This document shows positions 30,157 through 40,587 of a stretch of 64,000 nt of DNA, one piece after another. The notes below the pieces were generated by a model, which saw nothing but the letters and a program-made list of their open reading frames with translations, had not been told where the DNA came from and did not search any database. Position numbers and translations under genes: made by a program. Source of the DNA: Blepharisma stoltei (Eukaryota; Ciliophora; Heterotrichea; Heterotrichida; Blepharismidae); assembly GCA_914767885.1 (NCBI GenBank), contig CAJZBQ010000024.1, forward strand, positions 124,001-188,000. The letters are read 5' to 3'. Within the stretch, counting starts at the first letter, position 1, and each line of letters starts with the position of its first letter.

Positions 30157-31824
30157 ATGAGTTTAGACAAAATCGAGCAAGAAATAAATTATTTGAAACG
30201 AGAAATCTATCCTTATTTCACATCATGCTTAGCACTTCTGAGGAGGAAAAAAACAAATCAATTGTCGCAGAAAAATCAAATTTCTTTTGATTTACCAAAT
30301 TTGGATGCCTTCACCCCTCACTAGAGCAAACAAGATTTTTATGCTTCCTCTTAAAGGAGATAATTTATTATTGTATTAAAAATTTTTTTTTAATATAAAT
30401 CCGTTTTGTAATCTAATTTACCTTATAAAATTTACGCTTATAAGCATTCAAGCTGCTTAAATTTAATATAATTTGCTAGAGATCTCGTTATAACATTATT
30501 AGTACTTTATAAAAATAATTTATATTAAAATATTTTTTTCACAATTAAATAGGTTAATTATTCCGAAATAGGGACTTTTCCAATGGTTTTAATAGGTGGA
30601 AAGTTAATATCTGAACTTAGTGAAGACCAAAATTTAATCCAGCAACTTGAAGAAAGACACAAACTGTCACAGATTTCATGTTCTAATTCTCTTAATTTGC
30701 TTATAAAAGCTAAAGAGTCACTAGAAGCTAAATTAAAAGCCTCAACAGTCCAGCAGAAGCATGTTGAAAGTTCGTGTTTAATGCTTCAAGAAGATTACTT
30801 CTCAAGTCTAGCTAGATATATAGAACTAGGGCACAGCATCAATAAAACAACAAATTCAATCAATTCTCTTAAAAAGAAAATAAAGAAAGCTGTCCATGAA
30901 AAGAATAAGGAAAAGCAGAATATAGAAAACAGCATGATGGAAAGGCTTGATTTGGAGTCTTCTCTGCGAGAAAAAATAAAATCACTAGAAAAAAAATCCC
31001 TTGTGCTACAAAAGGTTGAGACAAGCCATGAAACAAAGGCATCAAAGCTGTCACAAGAAATTTCTATTGAAAATTGCAAAATCGGAGAACAGGAAATTCT
31101 CAAAAAGCAATATGAAAAAGAAATTTCTCAGCTTAATGAACAAATTTCAAATAAAAACTCCGAAAACGGCACAGCAAAAAAAGAATATAGTGACGTTTTC
31201 TTATTAAATGAAAAAACAAGCCGATTTTTATTTGAGCTTTCTATTCAATTTGCTATCGACAAAGAATCTTTTGAAAAAGTCCTAAAGCAAAAAAGTGACC
31301 AGCGAGACTACATCTCAGTTCAAGAAAAAAAGATTGGAAACCTCAAATCTGAAATAAACACCCTGCTAACAGATAAAAAAAAATTCAATTTAAATAAAGT
31401 GTGAATTCACAGATCATCACGAGCATTTAGTCAGTTTAAATTTGCTGTAAAGATCTCAACAATCAAATATGACATAAAAAAGCTTGCATCTGAAGAACTG
31501 TCTGACTTCTCTCGACAAATTGACGCTGAGAATTCCAAAGAACTTGAAGACTTCAAAGCTATCTGTATCGACCAAAACGAAAACCCTCCAAATAAAAAGC
31601 GAGGAAGAAAGCAAAAACCAAAGAAAAAAGGCTCCGAGCAAGTAGCAGTCGCAACTGAAAATCTAGTCCAAAGGAAAAAGAAAAGCAGCGAGCCATCTTT
31701 AGCTGGGCTATTTAGCACAATCACCTCAATAAAAAACCTCCCAAAAGACAGCTCTTTAAGCTACGCTTCCAAAAAGAAAAGTTCGTCAATTTTTGAAGAC
31801 CTTTCCGACTCCTTTTTCCACTAG
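30157..31824 (+). CDS. Coiled-coil protein with basic AT-hook-like tail
   Basis: Predicted 457 residues after removal of a worn MITE (about 30311-30604). The middle 260 residues are continuous coiled coil (LIQQLEERHKLSQISC, SINSLKKKIKKAVHEKNKEK, LREKIKSLEKKS). The C-terminal part contains a very basic block NKKRGRKQKPKKKG, AT-hook-like, and ends SSSIFEDLSDSFFH. It resembles chromosome- or kinetochore-associated coiled coils in layout only; no family is recognised. UGA at codon 'KVWIHRSS' is read as Trp; the standard code would cut off the last third. Confidence 0.72.
30311..30604. mobile_element. Degenerate MITE-type IES
   Basis: Ends are worn versions of the MITE termini (TCACCCCTCACTAGAGCAAA; CAATGGTTTTAATAGGTGG). 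The interior keeps 'TTAAATTTAATATAATTTGCTAGAGAT'. Removal of 294 bp joins NLDA to LISELSEDQ; the exact ends are uncertain by a few bases. Confidence 0.7.
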
Positions 31825-31861
31825 TGTAATTAATCTAATTAAATTTTAATAGTAGTTGAAA

Positions 31862-34800
31862 ATGGACATCAAGCCTGATGGCTATGTGGAGCTCCAAGAT
31901 TCCCCACAGATTGAGGTCAAAGAGTTCTTAGAGAACGTCATAAAAGATTTCGACAAGAGGGTGGAAACAATCAGCGTAAACTCAGTGATTACAAGCATGC
32001 TGGTTTCCAAGTCTAGCAAATTCTTACTTGTAGGAACTAGAAAAGGACTGGTCCAAGTCTATAAGTTAAATAGCAAAGAAAATTATCCTTTTCAAGGCCA
32101 TGTCGGAAAAATCAACTGCTTATGCAACCTAAGTGACAGTATGGTCGCCAGTGGTGGAGAGGACAATAAAATCATTTTGTGGAACTTCGAGACAAGAAGG
32201 AGGGTCAAAATCATCGCTGCTGATGATAAAGTATTTGCAATTGCAGCAGACGAAGACAAGAAAATAGTGATTTCGGGAGGAGGAGCTGTGAGAATTTGGA
32301 GCAGCGAAACTGGAGAACTTGTAAAAGAAATTAAAGATCATAAAGGACATATTAAAGGGATTTCCTTTGCGAAGAAAGGAGATATTTTTGTGACTGCAGC
32401 TTCTGATAACAAAATTTTTATTTATTCTGCAAATAGCCCATATGATAAAGTTTCTGAAATCGTCCAAGATTCAAGCTTAGGAAGTTTTGCCTACTGTCCT
32501 TCAAATGAGCTTAATAACAGAGAAGAAAAGCCTATACTTGCGTCTACTGGAGAAGACCGAATTATTCGACTGTGGAATCTTTCTGATGGAAGCCATAATA
32601 GACTTGAAAAAATGAAAAGCAGCATAATTGCTATCTGCAATATAGAAAATTCCAATTATATGGCAACTGCATGCGAAGAAGACGGGATAGGAATGCTTTA
32701 TATTTGGGATTCGAACACAGGGAACTGTGAGACTTACCTAAAACTGAATTCTGTTCCAAAGGTTTTGTGCTCTTCTAGCGACGGAAAGTACATTTACTCA
32801 GGAAGTATCGACAAAACGATCGAAAGAATCAGACTTGTTGAAGACCCTAAAAGAAAAGATGGGATTGTCACTCATGACGACACAATCAATGGCCTGCTCA
32901 TTACACCAGATAATTCAAGTATTTTTACTATTGGAGAAGACAATTCTCTAAAAATGCACAGTCTCCAGTCAAACATCACAATTGAGCTACGTAGATATGA
33001 AGGGAGGCCTAAATGTATTGCAATTAATAAGCTAGGCACTCTAATGGCAGTTGGAAATGAATATTCTACTATCAAGATTTGGAACACCCAAACTCAAAAA
33101 GAAGTCAGAAGTCTAGCCATGCACCACTGGGCGGTCACTTCTGTTGATTTTTCAAGAGATAACACCAAACTTGCGTCAGTTGCGAATGATGCGACTAAAT
33201 CAGAAGGAGAACTTCTGATATGGGATCTGGCAAGTTTTACACCAATAAAATACGCAACTTCTACAAAAGAAATCCGCTGTGTTTCTTTTGCAAATTCCAA
33301 TTTTGTAGTCCAAGCGACTGCAGACACTCTTCATGTGGTAAGCTGCACTGCAGCAGAGCATAAGGAGCTTAAAGGATTTACTCAGAATATCAGCCACCTG
33401 GTATTAAGCCACAATCAGAAATTATTAATTTCGTTAGGAGGAAATGGGATGATTGATATCTGGGATCTTGAATTTTTCACGCTTATTGCCTCTTTGACTG
33501 CTTTGGAAGAGACTCAAGAAATTGGAGAGATGGGGAATCAAATGATTGCAGGGCTTAGAGACTCAATCAGACCGAAGCAGAAAAGAAATATCCAGAGAGT
33601 GCCTCTTCTGGTGAGTGGGTGTCTAACTGACTCTGATGAATATTTGATTGTAGGGACTAGATATGAGGAACTGCAGTTTTGGTCAATGAGAGATAAAGCA
33701 ATGCTGGGGACTGTAAAGCTAGGTAATAATAATTTTAATGTAGGTTCTTTCTTCAGCAAGATGATTTAGGTATGATGGGCTTTTAATTGGTGACGTCAGC
33801 AGCATCTATTCTAGTAAGAATTCTAGAAGAGGCAACAAAAAGGGCCAAGAATTATTCACGGGCCGCGTTTGGACTCACCCGAACCTGAATCCAGTGCATG
33901 CTTCGCCTATGTGCGTGAGGCAGTGAAAATTACACGTATCCCTCTTCCTCAGGCCATCGAATTTACCCTATACGGTAATTCCATATTGTCATTATGGATA
34001 AAGACCCACACGTGAAAACTTAACCCCATAATAATCAATATCAAGAGGAGGAAGGGTTGTCAGAGACAACCACTTCCGTATAGCCATTTTATTATGCAAA
34101 GCTAGGTACAGCAATAAAGCATGTAGCATTGGATCCTATCAGTGAATATATATACGTTACAAGCGAAAACCAAGTGATCAGCTTAAAAAACCCTGCTACC
34201 ACAAAAGGAAATGATGTAAGTGTCTTTGGGCCAAACATCTATTCAGTCTTCTATGTAGCTTTCTTTAAAAGGGTTTGGTCTGGCGATTTCCAAGGCAGCT
34301 ACCCAACCCACTTGAACGATTGGATAATTCTTCCATGGTGCGTCAATATCATGCATCTTTTTGCTTATATAGTCGATATACAGCTGGTCAACTTATCATT
34401 CAAAGGGAAATGCAAGTTTTTAACAACTACAAGCGGAATAAGTCCTCTCAGCATTGCTTTGGAAACTCAAAACAAAGAACTTGTCGATTTGATTATCAAG
34501 AAAATCGCAAAAATAATCCCAAGGGACTCGTTTGTACTGACTCGTCTAGAAAATGATCTCCCTAGTCTCATAAATATGACATCTCGCCCAGGTATCTATA
34601 CTGGCAATGCAGCCTCGAGCACTTATTTATTTATATCCGGCAAGGTTCTGCCAGCTAGGTAAGCAATTCTGGTAATGCATAGAGCCTAGCCGTAGTTCGC
34701 TTTTAGGATTGGATTTTACCTCGAGATTGAGGTCCAGAGTTGGAAGGGAAAGCCCAGCATCATCTTCAGGTGATACCTAGACCATCTGAGTAACTTCCTA

Positions 34801-36535
34801 GCGTGAACGCCTCGGGCTTTGAATTTCCTTTTTGCAGAGAGTCCACCAGAAATTCCTTTTTTGGTGGATAACCTTCGATCAACCCAAGCAGAAAGCCGCA
34901 GAAGTATATAGCTTTCCCACTAAATACTAGAGCCGACTAGGCAAGAGGAATCAGAGACTGATACTACTTCATTGGTATCATAGCATCAAGCCATGAAGAA
35001 GAGAAAAGGTGGTGTTCAAGCTAACTTGCTAAGCAAATTCATCATCCCAACTCAAAAAAGTTCTCCTGGAGAATTCGCAAAGAGTGTGAATCCCTATTGT
35101 GATCCTTGGTAACAGCGCTACATTAAGGCAAACCGCCAAACCTATAATAAGTTTATATCTCCCTAGTCTCAATGAGCTATCAACCCCAAGTCTTTCAAAT
35201 CTTTATAAATACGCCTTTCTGAGGTCTAAGCAGCCTGGACTGAAGTACTTTGGAATTTTGAAGTCAGACGAAAGCCACGTCTATCCATCTGTCAGCTACA
35301 ATATAGACTGCAACAACTTTTTAGACAAGACCAATGCTAAGAAAAGCGAAGAGTTCCTCATATACAGAGTCAGCTCTTTCAGAGTTAACCTGACTATGGG
35401 AAACGTAGAAGGGATCCGATTTTTAAGCAGCCTCATCGCATGCACAGATCCAAGTGTTTTTGAAGCGCCAATCATCCATACTTATATCATTACAAAGTGG
35501 CAGCAAATTCAGTCCTTAATGCTAGGTCACGCAACTTTGTATCTGATTTTCCTCATGATATTGATATATTACACGCTGATTGCGGCTGATAAGTCAACCG
35601 AAACTTGGAGTCTGATTTTATTAGGCCTCATTAATACTGTTTTTTTGCTAATAGAAGGAATTGAGATGTCTATGGGGTTCCAACACTTTATTAATGACAT
35701 GTGGAATTGGTCAGATCTTGCAAGGATATTTTTAGTATTTATTTATCTTATTGAAGCACCTCTTTGGGGAGGGGAATTTTCTAGAATCTTGCTGGCTCTA
35801 ATTCTAGTTTTTTCATTCCAAAGAGGACTGGGATTTTTCAGGGTATTTAAGCAGACACGTTATATGATTAGTATGATTTCAGAAATCGTCTCAGATATGG
35901 TGCCATTCGGGATTGTCCTGCTATTTTCAATCCTTGCATTCACCTTTATGTTTATTGTACTCAGCGGAATTTCTGAAGCGAAAGGTTTTGAAGAGTCATT
36001 GATGAATTCTTATTTGTTAGTTTTCAATGCATTTAACACTGATGGGTACTCAGATATCGAATGGATAAGCTTTTATGTGGCAACTATTGTGAACCCACTT
36101 ATGATGTTCAATCTCCTTGTCGCAATCATGGGTGATACTTATGAAAGAGTCAACGACGAAATGGTTGTCGCTGATATTCAAGCTATGGTCTCAATGATCA
36201 TTGAATATGAAACTATGGTCTTCTGGAGAAGGAACTCAGGCCAAAGAATGTACCTCCAGCTTTGCACAAATGTAGACCAAGACGAATTTGCCTTGGACTT
36301 AGGCCTTGAAAAGAAAGTGCAAACCTTTATAAAAGAACTTACTTCTGTGAACACAAAATTGACATCTATAAATGAAAGCAGCAAGACAACGCAAGATTTA
36401 CTTGGAAAAAAAATCGCTGATATCAGCAATGAAGGGGTCGAAACATTAAGTGGGATTGAAATTGAAATTAAAAGCTTCAAAGAAAAGTTTGCAGACAAAC
36501 TTAAAGCTTTAGAAGAAAAGGTAAAAAATAAATAA
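31862..36535 (+). CDS. WD40-TRP-like ion channel fusion
   Basis: Predicted 1243 residues after removal of inserts 33761-34101 and 34571-35156. Residues 1-650 are many WD40 repeats (GHVGKINCLCNLSDSMVASG, EDNKIILWNFETRRR, GGGAVRIWSSETGELVKEI). A linker resembles ankyrin helices (GISPLSIALETQNKELVDLI). The channel region has six hydrophobic segments: LYLIFLMILIYYTLIA, WSLILLGLINTVFLLIEG, LARIFLVFIYLIEAPLW, ILLALILVFSFQRGL, VPFGIVLLFSILAFTFMFIV and NPLMMFNLLVAIMGDTYERV. The last, after a pore loop LLVFNAFNTDGY, is characteristic of TRP channels. A C-terminal coiled coil ends it. Such fusions would place a cation channel under a propeller scaffold, perhaps in cilia. Domain calls are by eye. Confidence 0.85.
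33761..34101 (-). mobile_element. Retroposon-like insert in the WD40-TRP gene
   Basis: On the minus strand it begins GCATAATAAAATGGCTATAC. The duplication is worn (AGCAAG...TAGGTA at the left, GCAAAGCTAGGTA at the right). Removing 341 bp joins GSFFSK to LGTAIKHVALDPISEYIYV, continuing the WD40 region in frame and past a TAG. Confidence 0.75.
34571..35156 (+). mobile_element. Retroposon-like insert (family A)
   Basis: Perfect 15-bp duplication ATCTCCCTAGTCTCA at 34556-34570 and 35157-35171. The 5' end TAAATATGACATCTCGCC and core blocks ('TATATCCGGCAAGGTT', 'GGATTTTACCTCGAG', 'GGAAAGCCCAGCA') match inserts 6656 and 15469. Removal joins LENDLPSL to NELSTPSL. Confidence 0.88.
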
Positions 36536-36564
36536 AAATGATTAGAGAAATAGTTAACGTTAAA

Positions 36565-37740
36565 TTATTGACTACCTGACATGCAATTCTCAACAGCATC
36601 ATGAAGTTTTTTTCTTACTCCCCCTCCCTAAAAATTATTATTCGCTCACAGAGGGGACTAATTTTTTTTCTTCGAAATTTAAAAAAATGCTTCGCAAAAA
36701 TTGGAAATCAAATATTAATTTAATTTGTAACATTTATGTTTTAAAACGCAAATAGTTTAAATTAAGCAGAAATAGCTCGAGATTTCATTATAATACTTAT
36801 CACTTATATATCAAAAATTTTTTCCATTAAAAATTTTTCTATTATAAAAATTTTTGTTCCTCACTGATGGGGGAGTTAGAGGCTCCCATTCTCCATCAGT
36901 CTCAAATTTAAACTCAGACATTGCAGCTGATATCTCGTTCTCATCATACCCAAAAATTTTCATCAGTTCATCTCCTTCTCTAAAATGCAACAAAATTACA
37001 TCAGCTGGGAATCTGGGAGGGTTTCGCTGTAAAAAGTTCTCGAGGAATTGGGACTGATATTCCATTATTTGGTGGAATACTTCCTTTGTAAGGGATTCTG
37101 GCTTTTGGACATTTACCTGTATAAGCTTAGTGGTCATTCTTTCAAGAGAATCGCGGACCTCTTGATCTGTTTCATTAGCTCTACAAGAAGTATTGAATAT
37201 CAATGGGTTTATTCCAGCCTGCTTGCAAACATCGCCTAGAACTCCAGCCAAGAGAGTTTCTTGGAACTGCAGATGCTCAAAAGCTGCTAATTGCCATTTC
37301 CCTTCATCAATTGAATAAAATTCTTGCCTTTTATTTAAAAAACTTTTATAGGTTTCTGCGACTCTTTTTTGGGCTGCATTCCCGATTTCTTCGATTAGGG
37401 CAAGCAAGTCTGCCTTGCTGATGACACCATTTGAGACGATAAGCTTTTTAGGCTGTCTCAAGCTTTGGGATACATTTTGTATAGAGCTTCCTATGTAGCT
37501 TGGCATAGATAGTTCTTCTTCTATAACAAACTCAAGGGTGGGCTCTTTATTTTCTAAATAAGCTGTGAGTAATTGCTCAGTATTGGAAATTATTGCATCT
37601 CTGTATTTTACCTTGAAATGTATAGCTCCAGTTGATTTGTAAATTAAGTTGCATAATTCTTCAATATTCAACGGGACAGCAGGAAGTTCTTGGGGTTCTT
37701 CATCTTCGAGTCTGACTAAAATGTGAACTTGAGCTTCCAT
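36565..37740 (-). CDS. Hypothetical protein with PB1-like N-terminus
   Basis: Predicted 304 residues after removal of the MITE 36618-36878. The first 75 residues resemble a ubiquitin/PB1 fold (VHILVRLEDEEPQELPAV, IHFKVKYRDAIISNTEQLL, EPTLEFVIEEE). The rest is helical: ADLLALIEEIGNAAQKRVAE, FEHLQFQETLLAGVLGDVCK, EVFHQIMEYQSQFLENFLQR. I do not recognise the family. The C-terminus WEPLRKKLHDAVENCMSGSQ appears only after excision, replacing an artefactual end inside the MITE. It is convergent with the WD40-TRP gene, 29 bp between stops. Confidence 0.7.
36618..36878. mobile_element. MITE-type IES
   Basis: TTA pointers at 36615-36617 and 36876-36878; CTCCCCCTCCCT / GATGGGGGAG ends. Shortened copy with the conserved interior. 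Confidence 0.88.
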
Positions 37741-37970
37741 ATTAATATAAAAAGTTATTAATATAATTAGAGTGAATAAGTTTTGCTATATTGGCATTTT
37801 ATATTTATAATCAGACAGTTATTTTAGCATTATTTTTTCAAATTTTTTTTATAAAAATTAAATTCTATAAATATGCTCCTTTAATTATAATTATAAACAA
37901 AATTAATAACTGAAGGAGCCAAAAATAACTTTTCTTATAAAAAAAATTTGAAGTAAAAATAAAAAACTTA

Positions 37971-38324
37971 CTCCCCTTTGATAAGTGAACAAAAAATTTG
38001 TTCACTCTCGGAGGGTTAATTTTTTTTTTAAAAAAAAATTATATATAGATTTTGAAGAAAATTTTTTTTTTTTCGAAATTTTAAAAAATTCTAATTTGCA
38101 AAAATTTGGAAGCAAATATGAATTTAATTTATAAAATTTATGCTTTAAAACGCAGTTTGTTTAAAATTAAACAGAATTAGCTCGAGATTTCATTTTACTA
38201 ATTATCACTTATATATCAATTTATTTTTCGTAATTAATTTTTGTTCACTCATGGAGGGTGGGTTTTTGGGCAAAAAAATAGGGATTTTTCCAATGGTTTT
38301 GTTCAATCACGGAGGGGGGAGTTA
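37971..38324. mobile_element. Intergenic CTCC...GGAG MITE
   Basis: TTA pointers at 37968-37970 and 38322-38324. The 37741-38352 gap between divergent genes otherwise shows no gene. Confidence 0.85.
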
Positions 38325-38352
38325 GATAAGTTGCTTATTAAAATTCAGAAAA

Positions 38353-40103
38353 ATGAAGTCGAGTACATTGTAAGTTTTATATAGCCTTGAAATCCGTACA
38401 GTAACATGGTCAAGAGACACCCATGGGTTATTTGATTACGAGTCTCGCTCAATCACTAAATCGTTTCTAAAAACCGTCACTTCTTGTTCAATTTTCCGTG
38501 CCAATCAAACTTGTTATACAGTTGCCGATGACACCAAAGATATTCATGAAGGTACAGAGCCGCTTCTCAGCATTCGAAAAAATCCAGGAAGCTTTACAGC
38601 CCATCAATTCAGTGAGTCACTTACTCCCCCCTCCGTGAGTGAACAAAAAAAATTTTGTTCACTCACGGAGGGGGGTTAATTTGTTTTTTTTAAAAAAAAT
38701 TTTATAAAAAATATTTTTTTCGAAATTTTAAAAAAAATCCTAGTTCGCAAAAATTGGAAAACAAATATTAATTTTAATTTATAAAATTTATGTTTTAAAA
38801 AGCAATTCGTTTAAAATTAAACAGAATTAGCTCTAGATTTCATTATACTAATTATCATTTATATATCAAATTTTTTGTTCCATAAAAAATTTTTCTATTA
38901 AAAAAAATTTTTGTTTACTCAGCAAAAAATAGCGAAAAACTCTGACTTGTGGTGAAATATATGAAAACAAAAGGCATAAAAGGCCATCTCATGCATGAAG
39001 GCGACTGATTAAAGCTTGGAAGGGTCCGCTTTAGAGTCAAAAAAATATCGATAAATAAAGACTCAGTCGACATCCCAGGGTTTCTCGGTTCAATCCCATC
39101 CGATGTCGAAAATGTCAAGCAGGAAGACTCAAACCAAGGAAATAACCAGTGCAGAATTTGCCTCTATGATACAAATACAAAATCAGACCCTCTAATTAAC
39201 CCATGCAAGTGCTCAGGGACAATGAAATATGTCCACATAAATTGCCTGAAAGAGTGACTAAAAAATAAGGTGGCAACAAGGCAGTCAGAAAGGGCAATCT
39301 CGTATTATTGGAAAGACCTATCATGTGAGCTCTGCAAGACAAAACTACCATCAGTCATGAACTTCGAAGGCCAAAAAATAGAGCTAATCAGCATGAGCTA
39401 CCCTACAAAATCCTATATATTAATTGAAGATTATCGCCCAGACAACAGACAAAGCCACGGTTTGCATGTAGTTTCTCTAGACGAAGGTCAATTTTCCTTA
39501 ATAGGAAGAGGTCATGAGTGTGATTTAAAGCTATCAGATATCTCTGTAAGTCGGCACCATGCTCGAATAAAGCTTGTAAATAATCAATTCATTATTGAAG
39601 ACCAAAATAGCAAATTTGGAACTTTGCTGCAGTCTAAGAAAACAGTCCCAATTTCGTCTCATCAGGATGTGACAATTCAAGTCAACCGAACTGTCCTGCA
39701 CTTGTCCTTAAAGGAGCCTTGGAGCTGTCAGAATTTCTGCAGGATGTGCTTTAGCAAACAAGTGATGCCGACTGAAGAAGTGTCGTATTTAACTCAAGAA
39801 GGAGGGAACTATGATGAGGACCAAGAAGAAGACCAAGAAGATTCAAGGGAATTAGATGAAGGGGAGTCTCAGCTGTTAGAAGCTGGCTCTTCGCTTTTAA
39901 TTCATGGAGAGTCTGACTCTGCTGTGATAGAAGTGATAGAGCAGGTTGAAAGAGAAAGAGAAAATGGACAAATTGTAGATGAAGAGAGAAAAGTGGAAGA
40001 GGGAAAAGAAGAAGAGAAAAGAGAAGAAGAGAGAAAGGATGAGGACAAAAAAGAAGAGGAAAAGCAAGAAGAAGGAAAAGAAGGGTTAATATTTGTTCTA
40101 TAA
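38353..40103 (+). CDS. RINGv (MARCH-type) and FHA domain protein
   Basis: Predicted 471 residues after removal of a 15-nt intron (38370-38384) and an IES (38622-38941). A RING-CH finger occupies about residues 155-225 (CRICLYD, PCKCSGTMKYVHINCLKEWL, CELC). An FHA domain follows (FSLIGRGHECDLKLSDISVS, RHHARIKLVNNQFIIEDQNS, KFGTLL), which binds phospho-threonine. The N-terminus WSRDTHGLFDYE...EPLLSIRKNPGSF may be a first FHA-like unit. The C-terminal 90 residues are an acidic then E/K-rich low-complexity tail. It could be an E3 ligase that recognises phosphorylated targets. The pairing is known in ciliates and apicomplexans only vaguely to me. UGA is Trp in EGDWLKLG and LKEWLKN. Confidence 0.85.
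38370..38384 (+). other. 15-nt intron
   Basis: GTAAGTTTTATATAG, with in-frame TAG; removal joins MKSSTF to LEIRTV. Confidence 0.9.
38622..38941. mobile_element. MITE-type IES missing its right terminal repeat
   Basis: The left end is a full MITE terminus (CTTACTCCCCCCTCCGTGAG and palindrome). The right end stops after 'TTGTTTACTCAGCAAAAAATAGCG' with no final GGAG. The flanking repeat is only ACT. Removal of 320 bp gives SESLWLVVKYM in frame. It is an IES that seems to work with one MITE end. Confidence 0.75.
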
Positions 40104-40587
40104 AGAAAAATCTCCTAGAGCATTTCACTTCCCCTCTACTTCTCCCTTGCGATTTCAATTTGGATGAAACTGTTTAAAATCAATTTGATATGTTTGATCC
40201 ATAGTATTTTCTTTCTCCTCTTTCATTTAAAATGAATTTGTCAGTGGTGAAGAGGTCGAACTATATGCTCTAAAAGTATATAAATGTTTTTTAGCATGAT
40301 TGGATTTTTTATTATTAGAAAAATTATTCAGGTAAAATATGTCAAAATAAATTTTATGGCTTGGAAAAGAAGATTTCATTGAACAAATGAGGCTAAATGA
40401 GCCCAAAGAGCAGGAAAATGAAGAAATGGGGCCTCTTTGAAATATATCTTAATTTTAATTATGAAATTATTATTGTATAGTATTATTTATGATATAGCAT
40501 CACCTCAGCCCAGATAAAAATATAAATCATTCCGCAACTTACCAAAATTCCATTCTTGAGAATATTAATCTTTAATTCTCTCTATAA
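40104..40587. other. Intergenic region, no gene seen
   Basis: 484 bp between two forward genes. AT-rich, with no MITE termini, insert signature or coding frame. Confidence 0.5.

Noticed and set aside
39751-40158. Long reverse frames opposite acidic or Lys/Glu-rich coding regions (also 1333-1864, 48405-48684, 52228-52782)
   Set aside because: They are Leu/Phe/Ser-rich mirror images of GAA/AAA-rich coding strands.
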